Below are positions 16,815 through 25,179 of a stretch of 50,466 nucleotides of DNA, piece after piece (the first letter of the stretch is position 1; each line of letters opens with the position of its first letter). The DNA is taken from positions 1-50,466 of the forward strand of contig CAZXIV010000007.1 of NCBI GenBank assembly GCA_964640945.1. Reading direction: 5' to 3'. Made by a program: the position numbers and the translations under genes. Source of the stretch: JAGOUB01 sp964640945 (GTDB taxonomy: Bacteria > Patescibacteriota > Gracilibacteria > Peribacterales > Peribacteraceae). Under the pieces are notes generated by a model. It saw nothing but the letters and a program-made list of their open reading frames with translations. It did no database searches and was not told where the DNA came from.

Positions 16815-18028
16815 GCGCGTGGTTGGAGGAACGCTTGCTCCAGGATATCGCCCGCGTGCTTCCAGAGGAATCGGTCGCGGATGCGCTGGCGGCCGGCCGC
16901 GCCCAAGAGTGAGGCGCGCTTGGGATCGTCGGCGAGCGCGCGCATGGCGCCCTCGAGGGCGCCCTCGTCGCGTGGATCGATGACGAAGCCCGTCTGGCCG
17001 TCGACGACGTAATCCTTCGAACCGCCGAACCGCGAGACGACCACGGGCTTGCCGCAGTACTGCGCTTCCATCGCCACCGACGACCAGCCCTGATAGATCA
17101 TCGGGTCTACGAGTGCGTCGCAGGCAAGCATGACGCTGGGTACCTCGCGGCGCGGCAGCTCGCCGAAGAGGCGGATGTGTGCGGGATCGAGGGCGGCTGC
17201 TTCAGTCACCTCTTTAGTGAGCGCTTTGGAACCCTTGCCGACAATCCAGAGCTCAATGTCGTCGCGGCCCTGGCGCAGACGGCCGAACACCGTCAGGAGA
17301 CGGAAGAGTCCCTTACGGCGGCCGAGCCGGCCCGTGAACAGAAACACGAAGCGTCCCGGCTCGCGCGGTCGCGGGTGGGTACCGTCGAAGAGCGTGGCTT
17401 CCACACCGTTGGGGAGCGCGATCATGGGGACGGTGAAGCGCGCGCGCCAGTAGGCGAGGGTGTCTTCACCTTGGCAAAAGAGGAGGTCGACGTTCTTGAG
17501 GTGCGAGTCGTTGCCGGTGACGGCAAACCAGCGGTCGGCCAGGGCGGAGAAGGCGCGGTACCAGAGTGGCTTCGGGCGCCGTTCCCAGCCTTCTTCCTCG
17601 TCTTTCCGCTCGCGGTCGTAGGCCCAATCGCCGGTTTCAAACAGGGTGCGGATCTCGGGCGTGTCTGGCGCGAGCGCGCGAGTGGCGAGGCGGGCGCCCA
17701 GCTTAAACGTACTGAAGGGCGTGCGGGCGGTGTCGATGATGTAGATCCAATCGAAGCGCATTCGGCAGCGGAGCCAGAGTGTCGTGAGGAAGCAGCGCAG
17801 CGCTAGCGGCTTGCTCAGGTTATGCATGTTGAACTGCGCCACGTGGTGCAGGTGGATGCCCTGGGCGCGTAGGCTCGCCGGCGTCTCCCCGCTCAGCTCC
17901 ACGTACGTTGCCACCACGTGCACCTCGTGCCCGCGCCTGGCGAGTTCTCTGGCGGTGTTCCAGATGACAGTGTGCAGGCCGCTACGGGGTCCGTCCGCGA
18001 AGGCGTGGACCGGCAGAAGGAGGCGCAT
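16811..18028 (-). CDS. GT4 family glycosyltransferase
   Basis: A 405-residue GT-B enzyme that opens the operon GT4-deacetylase-GT4. The N-terminus (LLLPVHAFADGPRSGLHTVIWNTARELARRGHEV) contains the acceptor loop. The donor domain has FVFLFTGRLGRRKGLFRLL and GKGSKAL. In the EX7E position the first glutamate is Q (QGWSSVAMEAQYCGKPVVVS). Residues 120-170 form an unusual charged insert rich in Glu, Arg and Trp. The ATG at 18028 stands 8 bases after a TATAGT box. Confidence 0.86.
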   Translation of the reverse strand: MRLLLPVHAFADGPRSGLHTVIWNTARELARRGHEVHVVATYVELSGETPASLRAQGIHLHHVAQFNMHNLSKPLALRCFLTTLWLRCRMRFDWIYIIDTARTPFSTFKLGARLATRALAPDTPEIRTLFETGDWAYDRERKDEEEGWERRPKPLWYRAFSALADRWFAVTGNDSHLKNVDLLFCQGEDTLAYWRARFTVPMIALPNGVEATLFDGTHPRPREPGRFVFLFTGRLGRRKGLFRLLTVFGRLRQGRDDIELWIVGKGSKALTKEVTEAAALDPAHIRLFGELPRREVPSVMLACDALVDPMIYQGWSSVAMEAQYCGKPVVVSRFGGSKDYVVDGQTGFVIDPRDEGALEGAMRALADDPKRASLLGAAGRQRIRDRFLWKHAGDILEQAFLQPRA

Positions 18029-18036
18029 GGGAGAGC

Positions 18037-18042
18037 ACTATA
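18037..18042 (-). promoter_or_regulatory. -10 box TATAGT, 8 bases before the GT4 start
   Basis: On the minus strand TATAGT ends 8 bases before the ATG at 18028, giving a mRNA with at most one or two leader bases. It sits between this operon and the stop of the flippase gene at 18062. Confidence 0.5.
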
Positions 18043-18061
18043 CACCCGGATAAGCCTTGGT

Positions 18062-19372
18062 TTAGGCCTTCGCTCGGGCCACTCGTCGTTTGACGATGGT
18101 GAAGTTGACGGCGTGGCAGAGCTTGGAGACCAGATTGGCCACGGCGTAGGCCAAGAGGGTATCTACCAGCGGCGAGAGCGTGTCGCGGAAGAGGAACCAG
18201 GCGCTCAGGCTGGCCACGGCCGAGACGGCCTGTCCCCAAATGACGAGCGGCAAGGCGCGGTGCACGCGGTAGTAGGTGCCGAACCCGACGGTGATGCCGT
18301 TGAGGGCGAGGGGTACCAAGAGCAGGAAGGCGACGGGCGGGACCGCGAACTCCGGACCGTAGATAAAGGTGAAGGCGGAGTTCCCGAAGGCGAGGAGTAC
18401 GAGGAGGATGCTCCCGGTCAGGAGCAGATTCATGAGGTTCGCTTTCCAGAAAGATTTCTCGAAGGCCTTCTCGTCCTTCACATACAGGCTGGGCAAGACG
18501 CTGCCTAGTAGCCGGCCGGCCGAGCCCGACAGGGTGTTCGAAAGGTCGATGTACGACATCAGGGCTCGGAACTGGCCCACGGCGGCGGGCAGACCGGCGA
18601 GGCCGAGTAAGTAGTAGGGGAGCTGGCGGAAGATGCGGTCCACTTGCACGTCGGCAGCAATCCAGCCCGAGAGCTTGAGCGCCTCGCGCTGGAAGGGCGT
18701 CTGGAACAGCCAGCGGCGGATGGCCAAACCAGGCAGGTGCGGATCGTCTTGGAGGTTTCGCTGCCAGAACAGGAGCGCGATGCCGGCCCGGACAAAGGCG
18801 GAGATGAGTCGTCCGCAGAGCAGGGCTGTGACGGTGGGCGAGATGCACAGGGCAGCCAGCGGGAAGACGACATCAGCGACCGCGAAGACGCTCTCCATTT
18901 GCGCCAGCGTCTTGATGCGCCGTGTACCCTGAAAGATGATCGACATCAGGTCGGTGATGATGGCGGGCGGCAGGGTGAGCAGGCCGAGGATGATCCACCA
19001 CTGCGTGGTGGCGCTCACGGGGAAGAAGAGCGTCACGATGCCACCGCCGATGGTGAGTGGCAGCATCCAATAACAGCAGCACTGCATGTAGTGGGCCAGG
19101 GCGCGGTCCACCTCTGCCCGCGACTGGCGGGTGTAGCCCTCGGCCAGCAGTGTGAGCGTGCTGAAGCTTTGACCCACATTGGTGAGGGCGCCGATGGTCG
19201 TGACCGCCGTCAGCACGAGCGCGAACAATCCGTACTGCTCCACGCCCAGGAGGCGGGCGGTGATGATGCCCACGGCTGCCTGCAGGACGGTGGTGAACCA
19301 CATGCCCGTCTGCAAAATGGCCGCCTCGCGCAGGAATGGCATCTGGAGAAGCCGCTGGGCGGTTTTCCACAT
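18062..19372 (-). CDS. Polysaccharide flippase (Wzx / MOP superfamily)
   Basis: A 436-residue membrane protein with about 12-14 hydrophobic segments and the N-terminal pattern of the oligosaccharide-lipid flippases (TGMWFTTVLQAAVGIITARLLGVEQYG). It would carry a lipid-linked oligosaccharide from the cytoplasmic to the outer face of the membrane. A second flippase of the same superfamily lies at 25180-26493; the two are not close copies. Start at ATG 19372, 6 bases after a TACGAT box. No Wzy-like polymerase gene is nearby. Confidence 0.88.
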   Translation of the reverse strand: MWKTAQRLLQMPFLREAAILQTGMWFTTVLQAAVGIITARLLGVEQYGLFALVLTAVTTIGALTNVGQSFSTLTLLAEGYTRQSRAEVDRALAHYMQCCCYWMLPLTIGGGIVTLFFPVSATTQWWIILGLLTLPPAIITDLMSIIFQGTRRIKTLAQMESVFAVADVVFPLAALCISPTVTALLCGRLISAFVRAGIALLFWQRNLQDDPHLPGLAIRRWLFQTPFQREALKLSGWIAADVQVDRIFRQLPYYLLGLAGLPAAVGQFRALMSYIDLSNTLSGSAGRLLGSVLPSLYVKDEKAFEKSFWKANLMNLLLTGSILLVLLAFGNSAFTFIYGPEFAVPPVAFLLLVPLALNGITVGFGTYYRVHRALPLVIWGQAVSAVASLSAWFLFRDTLSPLVDTLLAYAVANLVSKLCHAVNFTIVKRRVARAKA

Positions 19373-19378
19373 GCCTTT

Positions 19379-19384
19379 ATCGTA
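19379..19384 (-). promoter_or_regulatory. -10 box TACGAT, 6 bases before the flippase start
   Basis: Minus-strand TACGAT is followed by exactly 6 bases and then the ATG at 19372, so a leaderless transcript is expected. Confidence 0.55.
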
Positions 19385-19399
19385 CCGGCATGTGGTCGT

Positions 19400-20362
19400 T
19401 CAAGCGAACCAGGGCGTTTGACGGAGGCAGCGGATGGCCCGCTGGAACTCACCCCGTTCGCGGCCGAGGACGACGATGCGTCGCAGGCGGCGGCTGACCG
19501 CCCAGCGCGCGGCGGCGCGCGTCCAGGGCGTGTGGCCGCGCTGGAAGATGGCGGGCAGCTTGATGAGTGCCTGTTTGGCCGCGGCCAGCGCCTGCCACCA
19601 CCACTGCTCATGCAACCAGCGGCGGTCCGCCGGGGGATCGCCGGCCAGGAGGTAGGGCTCGTTGATGGCGGCGCGGAGTGCAAAGTGCTGCCAGTAGTCG
19701 ATGGCAATCGTGGGGCGTAAGTCGCGCTGAAGCACGTTGAAGATCGCTTGGTCGCAGGTGGGCGTGACGGCACTGATTCCTTGGCCGATGAGGGGCATGG
19801 TCTTCTCAAGCAGGTCGGTGAGGGCCTGGCGCTTGGCCATGAGCACGCCCGCACACAGGAACGGAGTCGGGCAGCCGGCCGGCGCCACCGAGCGGGCGAA
19901 GTGTTGGGCAGGCAGAAGATCGGCGGCGATCCAATCGGTGGAGCTAAAGAGGATGTCCGTCTGGAAGCTCTCAAAGGCCGTGAGCAGTCGCGCCGGATCG
20001 GCTAACAGCACAGCGTCGCGCGCGTCCATCCAGCAGATGATGTCGGCGGTGCATTGGCCGCTCTTGAGGTACTCGAGCGTGAGTGAGATTTTGAGATCGT
20101 GCGTCCAAGTCTTCACCTCGCGTCCCAGTACGACGTAGGTCTGGATACCGAGTGCCTCAAAGCCCCGCTCGGCTAGTGACTTCTCCGCGTAGTTGCTCCA
20201 TGTCATGAGGCAGAGGTTGGGGGGACAGCGAAATTTCCCCACTAGGTCTGGGCGCTTCAAGAGCCGGTCCAGGTAGTACTCCGCGAGCTTCTGGTCGTGC
20301 ACGACCAGGGGGTCGGTGATGACCCCAAAAGGCGTGCCGGGCGGGGCGAGGACGGGATCCAT
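19400..20362 (-). CDS. PLOD/procollagen-galactosyltransferase-like glycosyltransferase
   Basis: A 320-residue soluble protein. Its core (residues about 60-230) resembles the glycosyltransferase domain of lysyl hydroxylase (PLOD) and collagen galactosyltransferases: a long beta strand, then CWMDARDAVLLADPARLLTAF with the metal-binding DxxD, then ILFSSTDWIAAD, a GVLMAKRQAL segment and a TCDQAIFN motif near residue 205. Proteins with this domain transfer hexoses, but the bacterial members are little studied. The C-terminal 70 residues are basic. It follows the methyltransferase gene with no gap, so both share the promoter near 20989. Assignment rests on motif resemblance only. Confidence 0.65.
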   Translation of the reverse strand: MDPVLAPPGTPFGVITDPLVVHDQKLAEYYLDRLLKRPDLVGKFRCPPNLCLMTWSNYAEKSLAERGFEALGIQTYVVLGREVKTWTHDLKISLTLEYLKSGQCTADIICWMDARDAVLLADPARLLTAFESFQTDILFSSTDWIAADLLPAQHFARSVAPAGCPTPFLCAGVLMAKRQALTDLLEKTMPLIGQGISAVTPTCDQAIFNVLQRDLRPTIAIDYWQHFALRAAINEPYLLAGDPPADRRWLHEQWWWQALAAAKQALIKLPAIFQRGHTPWTRAAARWAVSRRLRRIVVLGRERGEFQRAIRCLRQTPWFA

Positions 20363-20980
20363 TCAGGCGGGTTTTCGGGCGATGACGGCGGTCGTGGCGT
20401 AGATGGCGCTCTTGGGCGAGACGTGATCGATCGACAGGAGGAGGCGATGGGCCAGGCGCACGAGGTTCCGGCGGACGAAGCCATATTTCCGCCCCGCGTA
20501 AGGATTGAGCCAGGTGAAACGGATAGCTTCGGCCAGCACGGCGGGCCAGCCGCCGATCTTGCCGGTTTCGAGCACCTCGAGCCCCGCGCGCGCGCAGAGA
20601 TGCCGCGCGCCCTCGGTACTGTAGCGGTAGTAGTCGGACGGGTCGGCGTGGAACTGCAGCATGAACGGCGCCGTGACGATGCAGACGCCGCCGGGGCGCA
20701 GCACGCGCGCGATCTCTTCCACCATTCGCCAGGGCTCTTTTACGTGCTCCATCACTTGGGTGGAGACGATGGTATCGAACGAGGCGGCGGCAAAGGGGAG
20801 GGCGTGGACGTCGCCCACCACGTCGATGTTGGGACCGGGATCGCCGTCCATCGCTTTGTAGCTCGAGGCGCGGGCGGCGATGATCTCGCGGTACTTGCCG
20901 CTGCCGGCGCCGAGGTCGAGTGTGTCGCCGTGGATCGTATCCTGGATGCGCCGGAGGAAGTCGCGGGTGGTTTCAGCCAT
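20363..20980 (-). CDS. SAM-dependent methyltransferase (class I, type 11)
   Basis: A 205-residue protein with motif I (LDLGAGSGKYREII), the D at the end of beta-2, the TQVMEHVKEPW motif, the RVLRPGG turn, and a SDYYRYSTEGARHL segment shared with the methyltransferases at 21039 and 27079. ATG 20980 is preferred to TTG 20992, because a TATTGT box ends 8 bases before it and overlaps the TTG. Its stop abuts the ATG of the PLOD-like gene. Likely target: a sugar or lipid-linked glycan. Confidence 0.86.
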   Translation of the reverse strand: MAETTRDFLRRIQDTIHGDTLDLGAGSGKYREIIAARASSYKAMDGDPGPNIDVVGDVHALPFAAASFDTIVSTQVMEHVKEPWRMVEEIARVLRPGGVCIVTAPFMLQFHADPSDYYRYSTEGARHLCARAGLEVLETGKIGGWPAVLAEAIRFTWLNPYAGRKYGFVRRNLVRLAHRLLLSIDHVSPKSAIYATTAVIARKPA

Positions 20981-20988
20981 GCCTGGGA

Positions 20989-21032
20989 ACAATACCAGAA
21001 GCCTCCCCCCGCCAACGGCTCAACGCTACACT
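20989..21032. promoter_or_regulatory. Divergent -10 boxes between two methyltransferase genes
   Basis: The minus-strand TATTGT (20989-20994) is 8 bases from the ATG at 20980. The plus-strand TACACT (21027-21032) is exactly 6 bases from the ATG at 21039. Confidence 0.55.
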
Positions 21033-21038
21033 CCGGGT

Positions 21039-21749
21039 ATGACTTCCCTCTCCAATCGCGTCTTGAATGGCATCACTGGTGCTCTCCAGCGTGTCGGGCT
21101 CATGAGCAGCATGACTAGCCCCCGCCAGCATGCTTTTATGGCCCGCTACGCCGATCGCCGCCTGGCGCTCAACGTCGGGGCGGGTAAGACCACTTTTCAC
21201 GAATATTTCCCCAACCAAGTAACGACCGACGTGGAGGTGCGTCCTGGCACGCACATCGATATCGTTGCCGATGCCCACAACCTCTCCGCCATCCCCAATC
21301 ACACCTATGAAGTGGTTCTCTTTACCGAGGTGCTTGAGCACCTGCACACGCCGCACCTGGCCATCGCCGAACTCCGGCGCATTCTCAAACCCGGCGGCCT
21401 GCTGCTGCTCACGACACGCTTCATTTTTCCGCTGCACGGTTCGCCGGTGGATTACTACCGCTACACCAAGTACGGCCTGCGACACCTGCTCCAGGATTTT
21501 GAGATTGTCGAACTCTCGGCCGAAGCCAACACCATGGAGACGCTGGCGATCATCTATCAGCGCCTGGGTTTCCAGTGCAAGACGCTCTGGCTGAAGCCCT
21601 TCAAACTCTTTTGGTTTGCGCTGGCCGCGGTGACGCGTCACCTCGGTTGGGTGCTGACATCGGAGTACAGCGACGGCCGCTATTCGGTGGCAGAAGAAGG
21701 TATCCTCGCCTCCGGCTATTACGTCGCTGCCCGCAAGCCTGCCGCATGA
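21039..21749 (+). CDS. SAM-dependent methyltransferase (class I), copy A of a paralogous pair
   Basis: A 236-residue methyltransferase. Motif I is LALNVGAGKTTFHEYFPN; then come the TEVLEHLHTPHLAIAEL motif, the LKPGG turn and the SPVDYYRYTKYGLRHL segment. It is a close paralogue of the protein at 27079-27726: the blocks DIVADAH, EVLEHLHTP, LRHL and GFQC occur in the same order and spacing. First gene of an operon with hldA, hldC and the GT9 gene; its stop overlaps the hldA ATG by 4 bases. It may methylate a heptose-containing glycan. Start 6 bases after a TACACT box. Confidence 0.87.
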   Translation: MTSLSNRVLNGITGALQRVGLMSSMTSPRQHAFMARYADRRLALNVGAGKTTFHEYFPNQVTTDVEVRPGTHIDIVADAHNLSAIPNHTYEVVLFTEVLEHLHTPHLAIAELRRILKPGGLLLLTTRFIFPLHGSPVDYYRYTKYGLRHLLQDFEIVELSAEANTMETLAIIYQRLGFQCKTLWLKPFKLFWFALAAVTRHLGWVLTSEYSDGRYSVAEEGILASGYYVAARKPAA

Positions 21750-22717
21750 AAAAGCTCCCACTCCCGCCGTTGGATCCATTAGGCAGCCTGGCTGGCGTTT
21801 CGGTGTTGGTGGTGGGCGACGTCATGCTCGATACCTATCTCGAAGGCACAGTGCACCGCATCTCGCCCGAGGCGCCCATCCCCGTCGTGCTCCACGAACG
21901 GACGCGCCACGTGCTCGGCGGCGCTGCCAACGCTGCGCGTGCTATCACTGCGCTCGGCGGCCAAGCCACGCTGATCGGCACGGTGGGCAACGAGAGCGCC
22001 GGCCGGCGCGTGCAGGTCCTACTCACCCAAGCCGGCGTCGCCGACAAGACGCTTCATGAGCGTGGTCGTCCCACCACCGAGAAGCAGCGCATCATCGGCA
22101 ATCTGGGCCACCAGCTCGTGCGCTTGGATTATGAGCATATCGACCCCGTCTCGCCGGCCACGGCCCGATCTCTCCTCGCTCGTATCGCCAAAGAGCTGCC
22201 GAGGCACAAGGCTCTGCTGCTGTCCGATTATGCCAAGGGAGTCTTCTCACCGGAGATGCTCCAAGGCTGCATCCGTCTGGCGGTGAAATATCGCTTGCCC
22301 GTGCTCTGTGATCCTAAACCCCGCTCGGCCTCGTACCTGCGCGCGGTCGCGGGCGCCACGCTCCTCACGCCGAACCTCGCCGAAGCCCAATGTCTGGCTC
22401 ATGACGCTGTACCCACAGCCGAGCTGGGCCGACGCCTGCAGCGCGCCACCGGTGGCGCAGTCCTCGTCACGTTGGGCGGCGACGGCATGGCGCTTTTTGA
22501 AAAGGGGAGCGAGCCGGTTTTTTTCCCGGCGCTCGCCACGGGCGTGGTGGATGTCTCCGGGGCGGGCGATACGGTGGCGGCGGTGATGGCCCTCTCGCTT
22601 GGCGCCGGGTTGCCCCTACCTATTGCCGCCAGCTTGGCTTCACGCGCGGCGGCGGTGGTGGTGGAGAAGGCGGGCACGGCGACCGTTTCGTCACGCGAAC
22701 TCCGTTCTCCCCGCTAA
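21746..22717 (+). CDS. hldA: D-glycero-beta-D-manno-heptose-7-phosphate kinase (HldE kinase domain as separate protein)
   Basis: A 323-residue PfkB-family kinase that phosphorylates heptose 7-phosphate at C1 in the ADP-heptose pathway. Motifs: VLVVGDVMLDTYLEG near residue 20, SPEAPIPVV, the GGAANAARAITALGG substrate motif, DPKPRSA, TPNLAEA, and the C-terminal anion-hole motif DVSGAGDTVAAV. In E. coli this domain is the N-terminal half of HldE; here it ends before the nucleotidyltransferase, which follows as its own gene 3 bases downstream. The pathway steps before it (GmhA) and between the two activities (GmhB) are not encoded in the window. Confidence 0.92.
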   Translation: MKKLPLPPLDPLGSLAGVSVLVVGDVMLDTYLEGTVHRISPEAPIPVVLHERTRHVLGGAANAARAITALGGQATLIGTVGNESAGRRVQVLLTQAGVADKTLHERGRPTTEKQRIIGNLGHQLVRLDYEHIDPVSPATARSLLARIAKELPRHKALLLSDYAKGVFSPEMLQGCIRLAVKYRLPVLCDPKPRSASYLRAVAGATLLTPNLAEAQCLAHDAVPTAELGRRLQRATGGAVLVTLGGDGMALFEKGSEPVFFPALATGVVDVSGAGDTVAAVMALSLGAGLPLPIAASLASRAAAVVVEKAGTATVSSRELRSPR

Positions 22718-22720
22718 CCC

Positions 22721-23188
22721 ATGGGCCGCGTCGCCACCCTCACCGAAGTTGTTGCCGCTGCGACCGAGATGCGGCTGGCCGGCAAGCGCGTGGTCACCAC
22801 CAACGGCAGCTTCGACCTGCTTCACTCTGGCCATGAGTTTCTCCTCGCGGCCGCGCGTACGCACGGCGACGTGCTCATCGCCGGCGTGAACAGCGACGCC
22901 TCTGTGAAACGCTATAAGGGCCCCAATCGACCCATTGAACCGCAGGACGTGCGTGTGGCCAAGGTGGCCGCGCACGCCGATCTGGCCTTTATCTTCGAGG
23001 ACGACACGCCCATCCCCTGGTTGCCGCTCATTCGCCCGCACGTCCACGCCAACGCCGCTACCTACGGCCCCGATTGCATTGAGGCCCCGACCGTCCGCGA
23101 GATCGGCGCCGAGCTGGTCCTCATCCCTGTTCGCCCAGAGCTTGGCTCCACCACCGAAATCCTCCGCCAGCGCGGCCTCCCCACGTAA
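22721..23188 (+). CDS. hldC: D-glycero-beta-D-manno-heptose 1-phosphate adenylyltransferase (HldE C-terminal domain as separate protein)
   Basis: A 155-residue cytidylyltransferase-like protein that joins heptose 1-phosphate with ATP to form ADP-heptose. The nucleotide-binding motif is TTNGSFDLLHSGHEFLL with the HxGH signature; the second motif region is VNSDASVKRYKGPNRPI. The C-terminus (GSTTEIL) corresponds to the family's STT motif. It lies 3 bases after hldA and 2 bases before the GT9 gene, in the order of the pathway. The nucleotide (ADP or GDP) is inferred from the hldD and GT9 context, not from a residue. Confidence 0.9.
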   Translation: MGRVATLTEVVAAATEMRLAGKRVVTTNGSFDLLHSGHEFLLAAARTHGDVLIAGVNSDASVKRYKGPNRPIEPQDVRVAKVAAHADLAFIFEDDTPIPWLPLIRPHVHANAATYGPDCIEAPTVREIGAELVLIPVRPELGSTTEILRQRGLPT

Positions 23189-23190
23189 TC

Positions 23191-24312
23191 GTGCGCACTA
23201 TCCGTTGGACTCTCCTCACCGCGCTCTGCCTGCCGCTACTGTGGCTCCTTTGTCGTTTCCGGGCCCGCGCAGCCCGCTTCCCGGTGCTTGTCATCCAGCC
23301 CGGCAAACTTGGCGATGTGCTGTGTACCACCGCCATGGTGCGGGCGTTGGCGCAGGATCCGCGCGTAACCGAGGTTCACGTTCTCTGTATCGCCCGCACG
23401 CACGAGGCCCTGCGCGATAACCCGCACGTCGCCCGCGTCTTTGCCTTTGATACACTGAACCGCTGGGCACTGCTTCGGACCTTCCGAAGGCAGCGCTACG
23501 GCGCCGTGATCGGCTGCATGCCGACCTCCTTTACAGGCATGGTTGGACTCTGGTCGCTGGCGCCACGGCGCCTCAACACCTCGTCGGTCCATCATGGCCT
23601 GATCGTGCGGGCGCTGGTCTGGGTAAATACCGTCAACCTCCCCTACCACATCCGCACCAGCACCCATGCGCACTACATGGCGCTCCTGGCGGCCATGGGG
23701 ACGGCGCCTGTCCCGTACGGGATCGATATCACCGTGCCGCCAGCCGCGGCGGCTTTGGTTGATCGTTGGCTGCAAGCGGAAAGCCTCACGCCCGGTCGTT
23801 TCGTCTGCCTGGCGCCGCTCACGGGCAACCCCGTGAAGCAGTGGCCGTTGCCGAAGTTCGCCACCCTCATCAATACCATCGTCGCCCACGGCTTGAAGGT
23901 GGTGATTCTCACCCAAGACCCAGCCGCCGCGGCCGAGCTCCGCCTCCTGGCTGCTGATGCCACTGGGGTGCACATCGCCGCTGGCCTGAGCCTGGCTGAA
24001 GTGGGTGCACTCTGTACCAAGGCGGCGCTGTTCGTCTCGGCCGATACCGGCCCGATGTACATTGCGTACGGCGTCGGCTGCCCGCTGGCCATCCTCATCG
24101 GTCCGATCGCGCCCGAGGAGCAGGTGCCGCCGCCCGGCCCGCGCGTGAGGCACATCCTGCCGCCCGCGGGCTCAGAGCCGTGGGTGTTTGTGTCGCGCAC
24201 GCCGCGCACGGGCACGCCCGATAAACTCCGCTCCATCCGCGAGACGAGCGAAGCCGACGCCTGGGCAGCCGTCGAGGGGCTACTCGCTCAGAGTGCGTCT
24301 TCGGCGGCGTAG
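23191..24312 (+). CDS. GT9 family glycosyltransferase (heptosyltransferase-like) with N-terminal membrane anchor
   Basis: A 373-residue GT-B protein of the family of WaaC/WaaF/WaaQ heptosyltransferases. An N-terminal hydrophobic helix (about residues 5-22) precedes the usual start VLVIQPGKLGDVLCTTAMVRAL. The donor-binding part shows LAPLTGNPVKQWPLPKFATLI and the ADTGPMYIAYGVGCP segment typical of GT9. The anchor is unusual for WaaF-like enzymes. Start GTG 23191 lies 2 bases after the hldC stop. The product would add ADP-heptose-derived heptose to a lipid- or protein-bound glycan. The 3' end overlaps the convergent hldD by 25 bases. Confidence 0.87.
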   Translation: MRTIRWTLLTALCLPLLWLLCRFRARAARFPVLVIQPGKLGDVLCTTAMVRALAQDPRVTEVHVLCIARTHEALRDNPHVARVFAFDTLNRWALLRTFRRQRYGAVIGCMPTSFTGMVGLWSLAPRRLNTSSVHHGLIVRALVWVNTVNLPYHIRTSTHAHYMALLAAMGTAPVPYGIDITVPPAAAALVDRWLQAESLTPGRFVCLAPLTGNPVKQWPLPKFATLINTIVAHGLKVVILTQDPAAAAELRLLAADATGVHIAAGLSLAEVGALCTKAALFVSADTGPMYIAYGVGCPLAILIGPIAPEEQVPPPGPRVRHILPPAGSEPWVFVSRTPRTGTPDKLRSIRETSEADAWAAVEGLLAQSASSAA

Positions 24313-25175
24313 GCGGTGACGCCGGCATGGATATCAAAGGCGGGACGGTACCCCAGCTGCGCCGTGGTGGTGGTGATATCGGCTTGGGTGTGGGCCTGGA
24401 AAAACGCGTAAGGGTTCTCGATGTACTCCGGTTCGAGCCTGGTGCCGAGCGCGGCGTTCAGCTCCTGCACAATGCGGTTGAAGCTCGTGGGCGAGCCGGT
24501 GCCGACGTTGTAGATGCCGCTGGCGGTTTGAGGAGCGGCCAGTGCCAGGAGGTTGGCCTGTACGACGTCGTCGACGAATACCTGGTCGCGCGCCTGTTCG
24601 CCATCGCGGAAGATCTGGGGGCGCTTCCCGGCGCGCATCTGCAGAGCGAGGCGCTTCACCATGCTGGCCATGTGTGCCTTTTTCTCTTCACCGGGTCCGT
24701 AGACGTTGAAGTACCGGAGCCCCACGATCTTGAGCGGCCCGCCGGCGGCGATCTTGGCCCGCGTCAGCTCGTCCATCGCCAGCTTTGATTCGCCGTACAC
24801 ATTGAGCGGTTGCTCGTGTGCGCCGATGCACTGCGGCGATGGTGCGGCTCCGTAGGTAGCAGCGGAAGAGGCATAGACCACGGCGGGGCCGTATCTCTTC
24901 GCCCAGGTGAGCAGGTGCTGGAAGGCCTCGAGATTGTGGCGGAACATCAAGGCCCGGTCGCTGACGGTCGTGTCGGTGCAGGCGGCCTGGTGCAGGACGG
25001 CGTCGAAACCGCCGCCGAGCGTGTTCCAAAATTCCGGCTCACTGACGTCGGCCTCGCGGTCGCTCGTATTGAGCGGCAGACGGTCAACACCGAGAACGTC
25101 GTGCCCTTGGGCACGGAGCGCTTGGGCGAGGCGTCGCCCAATGAAGCCGCCAGTGCCAGTGACGAGGAGACGCAT
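24288..25175 (-). CDS. hldD: ADP-L-glycero-D-manno-heptose 6-epimerase
   Basis: A 295-residue extended short-chain dehydrogenase/reductase. It has the NAD(P)-binding GTGGFIGRRLAQAL, the YASSAATYG segment, the catalytic YGESK (YxxxK), and YFNVYGPGEEKKAHMASM followed by RDQVFVDDV. The late segment FFQAHTQADITTT corresponds to the AFTQADLTNL region that is distinctive of HldD among epimerases. With hldA and hldC next door, the assignment is strong. Start ATG 25175, where the GxxGxxG fold begins; the longer frame adds only 13 residues. It follows the flippase stop by 4 bases, so both are in one operon. Confidence 0.88.
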   Translation of the reverse strand: MRLLVTGTGGFIGRRLAQALRAQGHDVLGVDRLPLNTSDREADVSEPEFWNTLGGGFDAVLHQAACTDTTVSDRALMFRHNLEAFQHLLTWAKRYGPAVVYASSAATYGAAPSPQCIGAHEQPLNVYGESKLAMDELTRAKIAAGGPLKIVGLRYFNVYGPGEEKKAHMASMVKRLALQMRAGKRPQIFRDGEQARDQVFVDDVVQANLLALAAPQTASGIYNVGTGSPTSFNRIVQELNAALGTRLEPEYIENPYAFFQAHTQADITTTTAQLGYRPAFDIHAGVTAYAAEDAL

Positions 25176-25179
25176 AGGC

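Noticed and set aside
21746..23188. A fused bifunctional HldE
   Set aside because: The kinase frame ends with a stop at 22717 and the adenylyltransferase has its own ATG at 22721; both ends agree with single-domain proteins, so this is a true split and not a frameshift.
21746..25175. Evidence for LPS and an outer membrane
   Set aside because: Heptose genes alone are not enough. No lipid A, Kdo or LPS-transport gene is in the window, and ADP-heptose is also used for S-layer glycans.
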